Of a stretch of 64,000 nt of DNA, positions 8,906 to 17,514 are shown in pieces (within the stretch, counting starts at the first letter, position 1; every line of letters starts with the position of its first letter). The translations under genes were made by a program, and so were the position numbers. Source of the stretch: Sphingomonas sp. OK281 (lineage in GTDB: Bacteria > Pseudomonadota > Alphaproteobacteria > Sphingomonadales > Sphingomonadaceae); the NCBI RefSeq assembly GCF_900115295.1, contig NZ_FOVZ01000001.1, positions 1 to 64,000 on the forward strand. The letters run 5' to 3'. A model generated the notes under the pieces. It ran no database searches. It saw only the letters and a program-made list of their open reading frames with translations, and was not told the DNA's origin.

Positions 8906-9205
8906 TCAGATCGCATCCACGATCGACGCGATCATGGCAAACGTTTCGTCATTCCGACGATAGAAGGTCCATTGCTTGATGCGCTTTGCGGTCACTAGCC
9001 CACTCGCCTGAAGCACACGCATATGCTCGCTTAGCGTGGAGGCGTTTATCCCGATCTTGTCGGCGATGAACTGACCGCACACGCCATCCTCGACCAGGTC
9101 GCCGTCGCGCTGCGGTGGGAAGTGCGCCACCGGATCGCGCAGCCATCCGAGGATTTGCAGGCGGCGTTCGTTGCCAAGGGCGCGGAATAGGTCAGCATCG
9201 TTCAT
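8906..9205 (-). CDS. ArsR-family winged-helix regulator
   Basis: A 99-residue repressor-type protein (start ATG 9205; a TTG at 9223 is less likely). It shows the ArsR pattern: LFRALGNERRLQILGWL, recognition helix NASTLSEHMRVLQASGLVTAKR, then the wing QWTFYRRNDE. The metal-binding ELCVCDL-type box is absent; the equivalent region holds a single Cys (VCGQF), so it is probably not a classical arsenite sensor. It is first in an ArsR-VOC-GNAT series and divergent from phzF-ridA, so control of both directions is plausible. Confidence 0.87.
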   Translation of the reverse strand: MNDADLFRALGNERRLQILGWLRDPVAHFPPQRDGDLVEDGVCGQFIADKIGINASTLSEHMRVLQASGLVTAKRIKQWTFYRRNDETFAMIASIVDAI

Positions 9206-9271
9206 AAGTCGTCGGTTTGCCAAATGACGAAATACGTGTCAATTCTGTGCCGAAATCACAGCGAGATCGTC

Positions 9272-10159
9272 ATGCCTACCTTGCCCTTCTTCACCGCCGA
9301 CGTGTTTACGAAGACCCGCTTTGGCGGAAACCCACTGGCGGTCGTCATGGGCGGTGACATGCTGGACACGGCGACGATGCAGGCGGTCGCGGCCGAGTTC
9401 AATCTGAGCGAGACGACCTTCGTCTTGCCGCCGTCGGATCCAGCGCATACGGCGCACGTCCGCATCTTCAACCGAACGGCCGAAATGGACTTCGCGGGAC
9501 ATCCAATGGTCGGAACGGCCTTCGTTCTCGCCCGCCACAATCCCGACCTTGTTAAGGCAACTTTTGAGATCGCGGCCGGGCTCGTTCTCGTCCGGATCGC
9601 GCGAGACGATGCTGGCACCGCAGTCGGCGCCTCGATCACAACGCCCCAGCCTCTGACGACAGGAGAGACGCTGACACCCGAGCTGATCGCTGCCGTCCTC
9701 CGGCTCGATCCCGGCGACGTGGTAACGCGGACGCACCCGCCGATCGTCGCATCGAACGGCAATGCCTATGTCATCGCTGAATTGGCTGCCGATGCCCTGA
9801 CGCGCTGCTCACCGGATATAGACGCCTTTCGATCGGCGCTGGCGGCGCATCCGCATCTGGGCAATCGCTTTTCCGTCCACGTTTATAGCCGAGATGATGC
9901 CACGCTGCGCGCCCGCATGTTCGCGCCGCTGGCCGGCACGTGGGAAGACCCGGCAACCGGCAGCGCGAACGCTCCGCTCGCCTGCCTGCTGCTGTCGCTC
10001 GACGCCGCGAGCGAGGCAGCGAATTTCACTATCCTTCAGGGTGTGGAGATGGGTCGCCCCAGCCTCCTCCAGGTCGAGGCGCGGCGCACCCCGGCCGGCA
10101 TCATGGCGACGCTCCACGGTTCGTGCGTGTCCGTCATGGCGGGGGAGTTAAGCGTATGA
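9272..10159 (+). CDS. PhzF-family isomerase
   Basis: A 295-residue protein with the two-lobed diaminopimelate-epimerase-like fold of PhzF. Signature segments are ADVFTKTRFGGNPLAVV, FNLSETTFV with the catalytic glutamate (Glu47), EMDFAGHPMVGTAF and WEDPATGSANAPLA. No phenazine genes are near, so a general isomerase role is more likely than phenazine synthesis. ATG 9272 was chosen because it starts at the fold; an upstream start would run into the divergent arsR gene. The stop overlaps the start of the RidA gene (ATGA), so the two are translationally coupled. Confidence 0.9.
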   Translation: MPTLPFFTADVFTKTRFGGNPLAVVMGGDMLDTATMQAVAAEFNLSETTFVLPPSDPAHTAHVRIFNRTAEMDFAGHPMVGTAFVLARHNPDLVKATFEIAAGLVLVRIARDDAGTAVGASITTPQPLTTGETLTPELIAAVLRLDPGDVVTRTHPPIVASNGNAYVIAELAADALTRCSPDIDAFRSALAAHPHLGNRFSVHVYSRDDATLRARMFAPLAGTWEDPATGSANAPLACLLLSLDAASEAANFTILQGVEMGRPSLLQVEARRTPAGIMATLHGSCVSVMAGELSV

Positions 10160-10557
10160 CGACGACGCATCCGATCGAGCCGATATCGCTGCCGAGTGGC
10201 CGAACGATCGGCCCCTACTCCGATGCCGTCCGCGTCGGGGACCTACTATCCCTCTTGGGCAGGAACGGGCTGGACTATAGCAACATGACGCTGGTCGAGG
10301 GCGGCGTCGCCGCACAAACCCGCCGCTGCCTCGCCAACATCAATGAGGCGCTGCTGCTCGCCGACAGCTCGTCTGAGCGAGTCGTGAAGACGACGGTGTT
10401 CCTGACCGCCATGGCCGACTTCCCGCCCATGAACGATCTGTATTCTGCGACCTTCGGGAAGCAAAAGCCAGCACGACCCACAGTCGCGGTCGCTGGCCTG
10501 CCGATGGGGACGCTGGTCGAGATTGAAGTGGTGCTGGCGCGTAGACTTCCCGATTAA
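10156..10557 (+). CDS. RidA/YjgF-family enamine/imine deaminase-like protein
   Basis: A 133-residue member of the RidA family, which hydrolyses reactive enamines and imines released by PLP enzymes. Recognisable parts are IGPYSDAVRVGDLL, QTRRCLANINEALLLAD, VVKTTVFLTAMADF and the end PARPTVAVAGLPMGTLVEIEVVLA, which holds the conserved Arg and Glu of the active site. ATG 10156 overlaps the phzF stop. Pairing with PhzF suggests work on the same nitrogenous metabolite; that is inference. Confidence 0.9.
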   Translation: MTTTHPIEPISLPSGRTIGPYSDAVRVGDLLSLLGRNGLDYSNMTLVEGGVAAQTRRCLANINEALLLADSSSERVVKTTVFLTAMADFPPMNDLYSATFGKQKPARPTVAVAGLPMGTLVEIEVVLARRLPD

Positions 10558-10587
10558 GAACGGCCGGCGTTAACGCCAGCACGTTCT
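10557..10587 (+). terminator. Hairpin after ridA
   Basis: Outer stem AGAACG/CGTTCT encloses the perfect 12-base palindrome GGCGTTAACGCC directly behind the ridA stop. There is no T-run. It belongs to a loose set of similar hairpins in gaps of this window, so its terminator role is uncertain. Confidence 0.45.
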
Positions 10588-10668
10588 CGATTGGGTTCCA
10601 ATTGAGAAGGCTAAATCTCCGCGTTGTAGACATCCGCGATATTGCCCTGCTGATCGGCACTCCCCTAT

Positions 10669-11361
10669 GTGCCGCTTGCGGCGGCCAGCGAACCAGAGGA
10701 GGCGTTGTTGCTCAAGGACCAGCTTCGTGGCTTGAAGTCCCTTGCGGGACCTTTCGACAAATTCGACGTCGACAATGCGCCAGAAGATCCCACTCAACTA
10801 TTTGAAGAATGGCTGATCGGCGCCATAAAAAGCCGCATACCCGAAGCGCATGCCATGACGCTCTCAACCGTCGATGCGCATGGCCGTCCGGATGCTCGCA
10901 TCCTAATCCTGAAAAATATCGATGCCGATGGCTGGCATTTTGCCAGCACGAAGCTCAGTGCAAAAGAGCACCAGGTCGCCATGCAACCTCAAGCGGCGCT
11001 GACCTTTTACTGGCAACCGCTCGGTCGGCAGGTTCGGCTTCGTGGTCGGGTGATCGAGTTGAGCCGGGAGGTTGCCGGAGCAGACTTTCTGGCGCGCCCT
11101 ATCGGATCGCGGGCAGGCGCCTTGCTGGCGCGTCAAAGTCAGGTGCTCGATAATGATGAGGCGTTGGAGACCGGTTTGGCGGAGCAGCGCCGTCGTATCG
11201 AAGCGGATCCTTCAATCGTTGCACCGGCATGGGCCGTTTACGCCGTCAAACCAGAGGAGATCGAGTTCTGGCAGGCAGACGAGGAGCGCAGGCATATTCG
11301 TCTGCGCTATCGCCGAATGACCGATAGCGTGAGTTGGGTGCGAGAGCGACTATGGCCCTGA
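10669..11361 (+). CDS. Pyridoxamine 5'-phosphate oxidase (PdxH) family flavoprotein
   Basis: About 230 residues (GTG 10669; TTG 10708 is an alternative) of the FMN-binding PNPOx family. Shared features are AMTLSTVDAHGRPDARILILKN, FASTKLSAKEHQVAMQPQAALTFYW, RQVRLRGRV, a RPIGSRAGALLARQS stretch and the PdxH-type C-terminus RLRYRRM followed by WVRERLWP. Both the N-terminal FMN domain and the C-terminal dimerisation region are therefore present. It may make PLP or be a paralogue acting on another substrate; its place among accessory genes favours a paralogue. Confidence 0.85.
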   Translation: MPLAAASEPEEALLLKDQLRGLKSLAGPFDKFDVDNAPEDPTQLFEEWLIGAIKSRIPEAHAMTLSTVDAHGRPDARILILKNIDADGWHFASTKLSAKEHQVAMQPQAALTFYWQPLGRQVRLRGRVIELSREVAGADFLARPIGSRAGALLARQSQVLDNDEALETGLAEQRRRIEADPSIVAPAWAVYAVKPEEIEFWQADEERRHIRLRYRRMTDSVSWVRERLWP

Positions 11362-11602
11362 AGCCTCCTTTTCGGAGCGGTAGCTTGTTTTGAACCACGG
11401 GCGAGCAACTTTCCCGTTTCAGCATCCCGTTGGGAATGCCCCGGCCGTCTCCCCGGGCCTTCCCAGTCGAGAGGCTGGACGCCTTTTCGACCTATAGGGT
11501 CGGGCCGCCGAAATGCTGCGCGACCACGTCTACTACCACTTCCACCGCGTTTGCATCGACCAACCCTTGCCTTATGACCATATATGGGATTTAATCCCGG
11601 AT

Positions 11603-12160
11603 ATGAAAGACGTCTCACAATCTCATCGCGTATTAGCTGACCATCTCAAGAGCGTTCGAACTAGCCGAAGTATCAGCCTCCAGGACCTGTCTGCGAAAAG
11701 CGGCGTCAGTCGTGCCACGCTGTCACGGATTGAGAATGCGGAAGTCAGTCCGACCGCAGAGACCCTCGGCCGTCTTGCCTCCGCGTTTTTCCTGCCGCTT
11801 TCACAACTACTCGCGCCGCTCGAACCCGGCTTTCCTCCAGCGGTTCGACGCGAGGAACAAAGCCTTTGGACGGACCCGTCAAACGGCTTCACCCGCCGTG
11901 CCGTCTCGCCGCCCAGTGGGCAGCTCAAGCTCGAAATGATCGAGGGTGAGATCGAGCCGCACCGGCGCATCACCTACGACCGCCCGTCCATCTCGGGACA
12001 TGAGCATCACCTACTTCTGCTCGCGGGAGCGCTCGCGCTCACCGTGGACGGCGTTCGCCACGAACTGCGTCCGGGCGACTGCCTTCGCTATCGACTTCAA
12101 GGCGCGTCCATCTTCGAGACCAGCGACCGCGCGGCCCGCTACATCATCGCTATGGCTTGA
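11603..12160 (+). CDS. XRE-type regulator with C-terminal cupin domain
   Basis: A 185-residue one-component regulator. Residues about 10-65 form a lambda-repressor-like helix-turn-helix (LKSVRTSRSISLQDLSAKSGVSRATLSRIENAEVSPTAETLGRLASAF). Residues about 110-185 form a cupin sensor barrel (GHEHHLLLLAGALALTVDG, LRPGDCLRY). ATG 11603 begins the conserved part. The neighbouring GNAT gene follows after 10 bases with its own GAGGAG site, so it is likely the target or partner; in this family regulators often control adjacent small-molecule-modifying genes. Confidence 0.88.
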   Translation: MKDVSQSHRVLADHLKSVRTSRSISLQDLSAKSGVSRATLSRIENAEVSPTAETLGRLASAFFLPLSQLLAPLEPGFPPAVRREEQSLWTDPSNGFTRRAVSPPSGQLKLEMIEGEIEPHRRITYDRPSISGHEHHLLLLAGALALTVDGVRHELRPGDCLRYRLQGASIFETSDRAARYIIAMA

Positions 12161-12170
12161 GGAGCCCCGC

Positions 12171-12695
12171 ATGGAAACGCAAGTTATTGAACTCGGTGCC
12201 GCAGCCATCGAGGGGCATGTCGAAACCCTGTCGCGGATTCTTGCGGACAGCGTGGATAAGGGAGCCGCCATCAGTTTCATGGCCCCCATGTCCTACAAGG
12301 ATGCCGCTCGCTTCTGGCTGGACAACGTCCTACCCGAGGTGGCAGCGGGCCGACGAGTGGTGTTCGGCGCGGAGCGCAGCGGTGACATCATCGGCACGGT
12401 CCAACTTCTGACCGCCATGCCGCCGAACCAGCAGCATCGCTGCGAGGTCGCCAAGATGATCGTCCATCCGACCGCTAGGCGTCTCGGCATTGGACGATCC
12501 CTCATGGCCCGAGCGATCGAGCACGCGGGGGAACTTGGCAAGACGCTGGTCACGCTCGATACGCGAACCGGAGACGCGGCCGAGCCGCTCTATGCCTCTG
12601 TCGGCTTCGAGGTAGCAGGCGTCATCCCGGACTTCGCGTGGGATCCGGACGGGCAGGCACGTCACGCGACGACCTATATGTTTCGCCGGATTTGA
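12171..12695 (+). CDS. GNAT-family N-acetyltransferase
   Basis: A 174-residue acetyltransferase. Motif A is clear (VAKMIVHPTARRLGIGRSLMARAIEHA), followed by TLDTRTGDAAEPLYASVGFEVAGVIPDFA. ATG 12171 is preceded by GAGGAG, and the gene sits 10 bases behind the XRE-cupin regulator, forming a two-gene operon. The substrate is unknown. Small secreted or toxic amines are typical for such pairs, but that is inference. Confidence 0.88.
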   Translation: METQVIELGAAAIEGHVETLSRILADSVDKGAAISFMAPMSYKDAARFWLDNVLPEVAAGRRVVFGAERSGDIIGTVQLLTAMPPNQQHRCEVAKMIVHPTARRLGIGRSLMARAIEHAGELGKTLVTLDTRTGDAAEPLYASVGFEVAGVIPDFAWDPDGQARHATTYMFRRI

Positions 12696-12966
12696 TCCCG
12701 TGTCCGCTGCTTGGCCCTTCGCCGGATCGAGTGCGGTTATCGGCGGCATGCTGGCTGCTCTGCAAGGACCGATTGATGAAAGGTTGTCCAAAGAACTCCG
12801 CCGCGATCAGATGACGATCGCGCTATGCCTGCGGTCAGGCGAAGAATGCTGATAGGCTATGAGGTACATTCCATCGCGGGTGCCGAGTTATAGAGATGGG
12901 CGAACAGGTTGCGATCACGATCTTGCCCGGTTAGCTTCCTTGTCCCGATCTAAGGAAACATCCCGC

Positions 12967-13248
12967 ATGCCCACTGTCGCTACAGTTTGCGCAAACGTCA
13001 CGATTTACGGACTTCTGGGGTGGGCCATCGTCGGGCGGCTGGGGCACCGGACCCATCTTCGTGTAGCCGGGCTATTTCTTGCTGTTGGTTTTGCTCTTGG
13101 CAGTTTCGGGGGGCATGCTGCGGCAGAGCCCGAAAACATCCTCCAACTCCGTGCCCTCGGTTCAGTCATGGGATTAGCCGCCCTGTCAGCATCGATGTTC
13201 TACCGGCGTCGCGGCATCGCTCAATACGCTCTGGCGAACGGCTGCTAG
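12967..13248 (+). CDS. Small multi-pass membrane protein, unknown
   Basis: A 93-residue hydrophobic protein with about three membrane segments (VTIYGLLGWAIVG, LFLAVGFALGSFGGHAAA, ALGSVMGLAALSASMFY). AAGGAAACA lies upstream of ATG 12967 at good spacing. No family recognised. A second tiny membrane protein follows 60 bases later, so they may form an operon. Confidence 0.6.
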   Translation: MPTVATVCANVTIYGLLGWAIVGRLGHRTHLRVAGLFLAVGFALGSFGGHAAAEPENILQLRALGSVMGLAALSASMFYRRRGIAQYALANGC

Positions 13249-13309
13249 TTACACAGCGGCGATTGTTGCTCGCAGCGGTGTGGCCATAAGCAGATGCTGA
13301 GGAGGCATG

Positions 13310-13492
13310 ATGATACAATACGGAGGAATGTGGACCGCAGTTCTTGTTACCGGTGCCGTCGCTTCGGGCATCGCAGCGGTCGGTGAATGGCGTGTCGCTA
13401 GACGCTCCGGCCGACGTGAACACCTGTGGGGAGCGGCCGCATCGCTAGCACTGGGTTTGATCCTTGCCTCTTATCTTGTCGCTCTAACCTAA
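13310..13492 (+). CDS. Small membrane protein, unknown
   Basis: A 60-residue protein with two membrane helices (AVLVTGAVASGIAAVG and AASLALGLILASYLVAL) separated by a basic loop (RVARRSGRRE). GGAGG at 13301-13305 favours the second of two tandem ATG codons (13310) over the first (13307). Not recognised; it follows another small membrane gene. Confidence 0.55.
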   Translation: MIQYGGMWTAVLVTGAVASGIAAVGEWRVARRSGRREHLWGAAASLALGLILASYLVALT

Positions 13493-13596
13493 CCGTAGGT
13501 TTTCAAACATAGACTTTGAATCAGCGATCAGCTGCTTGACGGCGTAGTGCGCGTGACCGCAAGCTGGCGTGCTTGCCGTGATTAAAGGACGAAACG

Positions 13597-13803
13597 ATGT
13601 TTTTAGCATTCACCTTACTGCTGGCGGCGCCACAAGGATGCATAGACACAAAGCGCGAATGCCGCGCTTGTACGACTACTGATGGCAAGCAGCGCTGCTC
13701 CAACCCAGGAATCGCCTGTCAGCCTTTGAAACGCATATGCCGCCCAAAGGGCGACATGACAGCGGCGGAGCGCCCTAAAGCGACAAACCCAAGTCACAGC
13801 TAA
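13597..13803 (+). CDS. Small cysteine-rich exported protein
   Basis: A 68-residue protein with a short hydrophobic start (MFLAFTLLLAAPQG) followed by six cysteines in a regular pattern (C-x6-C-x2-C-x8-C-x6-C-x6-C). This looks like a disulphide-knotted secreted peptide. AAAGGACG precedes ATG 13597. The first Cys lies at the end of the hydrophobic stretch, so a lipoprotein is also possible. No family recognised. Confidence 0.5.
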   Translation: MFLAFTLLLAAPQGCIDTKRECRACTTTDGKQRCSNPGIACQPLKRICRPKGDMTAAERPKATNPSHS

Positions 13804-13814
13804 TTTTGCGGTCA

Positions 13815-13842
13815 TGATGCATAATTCACAGATTTTGCATCA
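13815..13842 (-). repeat. 28-bp palindromic repeat, copy 1 (inverted orientation)
   Basis: TGATGC, 16 bases, GCATCA. Read on the minus strand the centre is AAAATCTGTGAATTAT, close to the centres of the copies at 15829, 18474 and 25409. It lies 63 bases before the start of the decayed recombinase gene. Confidence 0.7.
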
Positions 13843-13905
13843 GATGAAAAAACCGCACGAAACCGGGCACTTCCGTGAGGCATAAATCCAGTGCACATTG
13901 TGGGC

Positions 13906-14451
13906 ATGATTTATGGCTATGCACGGTCTCATCTACCAGCCAAGACCTGGCACAGCAGCTCGCCCAACTCGACGTGGGGGGCTGCACCAATATCTACCGC
14001 GAAGGTCAGCGCCGCGACGGCCGAACGGCCGCAGCTTAAGCTTGCGATCGCCGCGCTCAATGCCGGCGACGTGTTGATGGTGACCTCCACCGATCGTCTC
14101 GCCCGCAACATTCGTGTCCTGTTGAACATCCTCCATACAGTGAGAGAGGTTGGTGCGGGCTTCCGCTCGATCGTGGAGCCGATGGTGGATACCACCTCGC
14201 AGTTCGCGGACGTCATCATTGCCGTGCCGGGGGTCGCGGCGAGCTATGAGCGTCATCGTATCGTCGAACGGACGGCTGCTGGCAGGGTCCAGGGCAAGGC
14301 CCGGGGCGTTAATTTCGGCCGGCGCGTGGCCTTTACCCCTCACCAGCAGACTGAAGCGCTACAACGGCTCGCCACTGGCGATACGCAGCGCACCGTCGCT
14401 GCCCTGCTTGGCGTTGATCAGGCGACGATATCAAGGTCGTCCCGCAAGTAA
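13906..14451 (+). pseudogene. Decayed serine recombinase with two compensating frameshifts
   Basis: The frame is open from 13906 but its early part is scrambled. After MIYGYAR the family sequence continues in the +1 frame (VSSTSQDLAQQLAQLDVGGCTNIYRE, about 13926-14002) and then returns to the first frame at KVSAATAERPQLK. A lost base near 13925 and a two-base loss near 14002 restore the reading frame overall. The altered stretch removes the catalytic serine position (YARVS). The rest (LMVTSTDRLARN, the E-helix region, the C-terminal helix-turn-helix ATGDTQRTVAALLGVDQATIS) is well kept, so decay looks recent. It could still bind DNA. Confidence 0.8.
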
Positions 14452-14529
14452 AGTTAGCCGACAAAGCCGGGCAGAGCCGCGCTACGGAAGCACGTCACTT
14501 AGCACATCGTTCGACGAGAAGGATTTACA

Positions 14530-15756
14530 ATGGCCGTCAACTATCAGGCGCGACGCAATGGATCTGCCTCATCGGCTTGCTCAAAGGTCAGTATGATCGC
14601 GTTGTGTCTTTTGCTCTCGCCGTACGCCGCGTCGGCGCAGGACGTGGCAAAGGCGGCGACCACCTTTCCTCATGCCCCCGTGCGGTGGAGCGACGGATCT
14701 GGCGAAATAGAGTTTCATGCTGCAGGTGATGCAGCCGTTCTGACGCTCCGTCTTCCCGATGGGAATGTAACCGTCCTACGTCAGATTGGCGATTCGAACG
14801 ATGCCCTAGCCGTGCTGGGTGACGAACGTTTACGCTTCACGTGGCCAGCCTTGCTCTCCTGGGCAGGGGCTGACCTCGGACTGCTCCGCGACCGTTCTCT
14901 TTTGCATGCTCGAACCGGGTTCGAGGCTGGATTACCGGGTGCCGTTGCCAAAGGGCAGGCCGAGAAGTTGTCAGGCACATGGCAGTTGGCAGCAAAGCTT
15001 CAGTACGCGCGTACGCTTAAGCAGACCGGGCACCGCATGGAGGCCGCTGAGATGTTGCGTCGGGAAATCGCCAATCTTCCCCACACGGTACAGACCGCCT
15101 ACCCAAGGGTGTTTTTGACGTTGAGGCTGGCCGGCATGGTATTTGATACCGATCCCGCTGCGGCAATTGGGCTGCTCGAACCGCTCATAGCGGATCCCGC
15201 AACAAGCCCGGATCAAAAGGTCAACGTTGAGGTCAATTTAGCGCAGTATCTTGCACGCAGCGGAGATTTTGCTCGCGCGCTCCCACTTATCGATAAAGTC
15301 TGGGCAACGTATTCCCAATCGAATCCTCAGGACCAGGGGTCCGAAAAGCAGCCAGGCAGCGAGGCGCAGTTCGCCTGGATCAAAGCTTGCGCGTTGCGGG
15401 GTTTGGGGAAGAAGGACGAGGCCGATCAGATGATGTCGTTGATCGGTCCTATGTCCGCGACAACCTCGGAAGTCCCCATTGCCAGCCAGGCGAGGCTGAG
15501 TGGCTTCATGTGCATGAAAGACACGGACGCGTTAGCCAAGGAATTCGTGACTCAGCTAAAGTCTGCCTACCCGGGGTCTGATCTGTTCCTGGAGCTTCAA
15601 CCAGAGAGTCCGGACTACGCGCCCGACCGCGATATGGTGGCTGCTGCTCTTCGTGTTCCAGAACTTGCGCAAGCTGTCACGACGCAGGTACATTTCCTAT
15701 CCGGCGCGCTCACACCAGCGCTTGGAGAATGGCGTAACGGTAAATCAGCTCAATAG
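14530..15756 (+). CDS. Secreted TPR-like protein, unknown function
   Basis: A 408-residue protein with a signal peptide (IALCLLLSPYAASAQD) after a 20-residue polar lead; GAGAAGG upstream supports ATG 14530. The middle is helical with tetratricopeptide-like units (LQYARTLKQTGHRMEAAEMLRRE; ALIDKVWATYS-type repeats around 230-310). It is probably periplasmic and may serve protein interaction. No family recognised. The gene sits between the decayed recombinase and an IS1182-family element. Confidence 0.7.
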   Translation: MAVNYQARRNGSASSACSKVSMIALCLLLSPYAASAQDVAKAATTFPHAPVRWSDGSGEIEFHAAGDAAVLTLRLPDGNVTVLRQIGDSNDALAVLGDERLRFTWPALLSWAGADLGLLRDRSLLHARTGFEAGLPGAVAKGQAEKLSGTWQLAAKLQYARTLKQTGHRMEAAEMLRREIANLPHTVQTAYPRVFLTLRLAGMVFDTDPAAAIGLLEPLIADPATSPDQKVNVEVNLAQYLARSGDFARALPLIDKVWATYSQSNPQDQGSEKQPGSEAQFAWIKACALRGLGKKDEADQMMSLIGPMSATTSEVPIASQARLSGFMCMKDTDALAKEFVTQLKSAYPGSDLFLELQPESPDYAPDRDMVAAALRVPELAQAVTTQVHFLSGALTPALGEWRNGKSAQ

Positions 15757-15828
15757 CGATGAGCCAGTTAATAATATGCATCGGAATTACGCATCGCGGT
15801 AAGTGCACAGATTCATACAATCCTCGCG

Positions 15829-15844
15829 TGATGCGAAACCCGTG
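15829..15844 (+). repeat. 28-bp palindromic repeat, copy 2, left part (split by IS)
   Basis: TGATGC followed by GAAACCCGTG, then the IS1182-family element begins. The missing right part (AATTTTGCATTA) stands at 17515-17526, directly behind the element and a TGTG duplicate. Rejoined, the site is 28 bases long and nearly identical to the copy at 25409. Confidence 0.8.
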
Positions 15845-17510
15845 CAGACTGTGTGAGAACCCGGCCTGAGGATTCCCGTAGATCGCGACGCATGGTATGT
15901 TTGTGGCATGGCGCATCTGTCTGGAACGGACCGCTCGCAGCTCCTGCTGCTGCCCGAAGCGGTGGATGATTATGTCGGACCGGATAATCCGGTCAGGTTC
16001 ATCGAGGCCTTTGTTGACGGGCTCGACCTTGGGTCGGCCGAGTTCGTCCGTGTACACCCCAGGGCAACGGGCCGCCCGGGCTACGATCCGGCTGATCTGC
16101 TCAAGCTGTACATCTACGGCTACCTGAACCGGATCCGGTCGAGCCGGCGCCTGGAAGCCGAGACGCACCGCAATATCGAGGTCATCTGGCTGCTACGGCA
16201 CCTCAAGCCGGATTTCAAAACCATCGCCGACTTCCGCCGCGACAACCGTGCCGCCTTCAAGACGGTGTTCCGCGAGTTCGTGGTGCTGTGTCGTCAGCTC
16301 GATCTGTTCGGGCGCGAGCTCGTGGCGGTCAACGGCACGCGCATCAAGGCGGTCAACAACAAGACCCGGAACTTCACCCGGCCGTCGCTCGCCAAAGCTA
16401 TCCAGGACGCGGACGAGAGGCTCGCCGGCTACATGAAACGGCCCGACGAGGGCGATGCCGACGAAGACCGCACTCCGGGCGGCGGTTCCGGCAATGGCGA
16501 TGGCAAACTGGCCGAGAAGATCGCCGCCATTGAGGGCAAGCGCGATCGTCACAAGGAGATGCTCGCCGAACTGGATCGCACCGGCGCCGACCAGATCTCG
16601 CTGACCGATCCGGACGCCCGCGCGATGGCGCGCATGACCAAAGTGGGGGGCGGCTACAACATCCAGCTCGCCGTCGACGTGAAGCACAAGCTGATCGCCG
16701 AGCAGGCGGTGAGCAACCAGGTCCTCGACCTCGGCCTGCTCGCGCAAACCGCGACAGCGGCAATGGAAGCGCTTGGCGTCGAGCGGATCGAGGCCGTCGC
16801 CGACCGGGGCTACTTTAAGATCGAGGATATCGAGGCCTGCGAGGCGGCCGGGGTTACGGCTTATGTGCCCAAGCCAATCCGCGGTCCCGCCGCGCGTGAG
16901 GGCTTCTTCGGCAAGGACGTGTTCCGCTACGAGCCTGCCCGGGACGTCTTCGTTTGCCCGGCTGGGGCCGCGCTGTCGCCGCGCTACAGGGGCAAGTCGC
17001 GCGACAATGTGAAGGTCGACTATGCCAACCGCGATGCCTGCAAGGCGTGTGCGCTGAGATCGCGCTGTACTCGGTCATTCCGCCGCGTCTCGCGCCTGGA
17101 GAACGAGGCCGTTCTCGACCGCATGGCGGCGCGGTTGGCGGCCAGGCCCGAGATGCTGGACCACCGGCGAAACATCGTCGAGCACCCCTTCGGCACCATC
17201 AAACAGTGGATGGGTCAGGGCGCGTTCCTGATGCGCCGGCTCGAGAACGTTCGCGGCGAGTTCAGCCTGACCGCGCTTGCCTATAATATCAGACGGGCCA
17301 TCACTCTGGTCGGTGTTCCGGGCGTCATCGCCGCGGTAAGCGTAAAACCGGCCTTCTCGCGCCCCGAACGCCAGACCTGACCTCCAACAGCCGTCTCTCG
17401 CCGCCTCAAGGCCATCAACGGCCACCTTCGGGCTCATTTGGTTCTCGAACCGCTCGAGATTGGAAATCGCTGACACCGACCGCGCTGTTCACGACTTTCC
17501 ACACGGTCTG
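15845..17510 (+). mobile_element. IS1182-family insertion sequence, complete
   Basis: A 1666-base element. The ends are imperfect inverted repeats: CAGACTGTGTGAGAA from 15845 and, on the minus strand from 17510, CAGACCGTGTGGAAA. It contains one transposase gene. Flanking CGTG (15841-15844) and TGTG (17511-17514) look like a 4-bp target duplication with one change, or a 3-bp GTG duplication. The target was the centre of a 28-bp palindromic repeat. Confidence 0.82.
15908..17380 (+). CDS. IS1182-family transposase
   Basis: A full-length 490-residue DDE-type transposase. The N-terminal domain begins MAHLSGTDRSQLLLLPEAVDDYV and includes the conserved PADLLKLYIYGYLNRIRSSRRLE. The catalytic core contains NGTRIKAVNNKTRNF, GGYNIQLAVDVKHKLI and VADRGYFKIEDIEAC. 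A cysteine cluster (CPAGAAL, CKACALRSRC) follows, and the C-terminus carries IVEHPFGTIKQWMGQGAFLMR. No frameshift is seen, so it may be active. A broken relative lies at 34500-35140. Confidence 0.95.
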   Translation: MAHLSGTDRSQLLLLPEAVDDYVGPDNPVRFIEAFVDGLDLGSAEFVRVHPRATGRPGYDPADLLKLYIYGYLNRIRSSRRLEAETHRNIEVIWLLRHLKPDFKTIADFRRDNRAAFKTVFREFVVLCRQLDLFGRELVAVNGTRIKAVNNKTRNFTRPSLAKAIQDADERLAGYMKRPDEGDADEDRTPGGGSGNGDGKLAEKIAAIEGKRDRHKEMLAELDRTGADQISLTDPDARAMARMTKVGGGYNIQLAVDVKHKLIAEQAVSNQVLDLGLLAQTATAAMEALGVERIEAVADRGYFKIEDIEACEAAGVTAYVPKPIRGPAAREGFFGKDVFRYEPARDVFVCPAGAALSPRYRGKSRDNVKVDYANRDACKACALRSRCTRSFRRVSRLENEAVLDRMAARLAARPEMLDHRRNIVEHPFGTIKQWMGQGAFLMRRLENVRGEFSLTALAYNIRRAITLVGVPGVIAAVSVKPAFSRPERQT

Positions 17511-17514
17511 TGTG

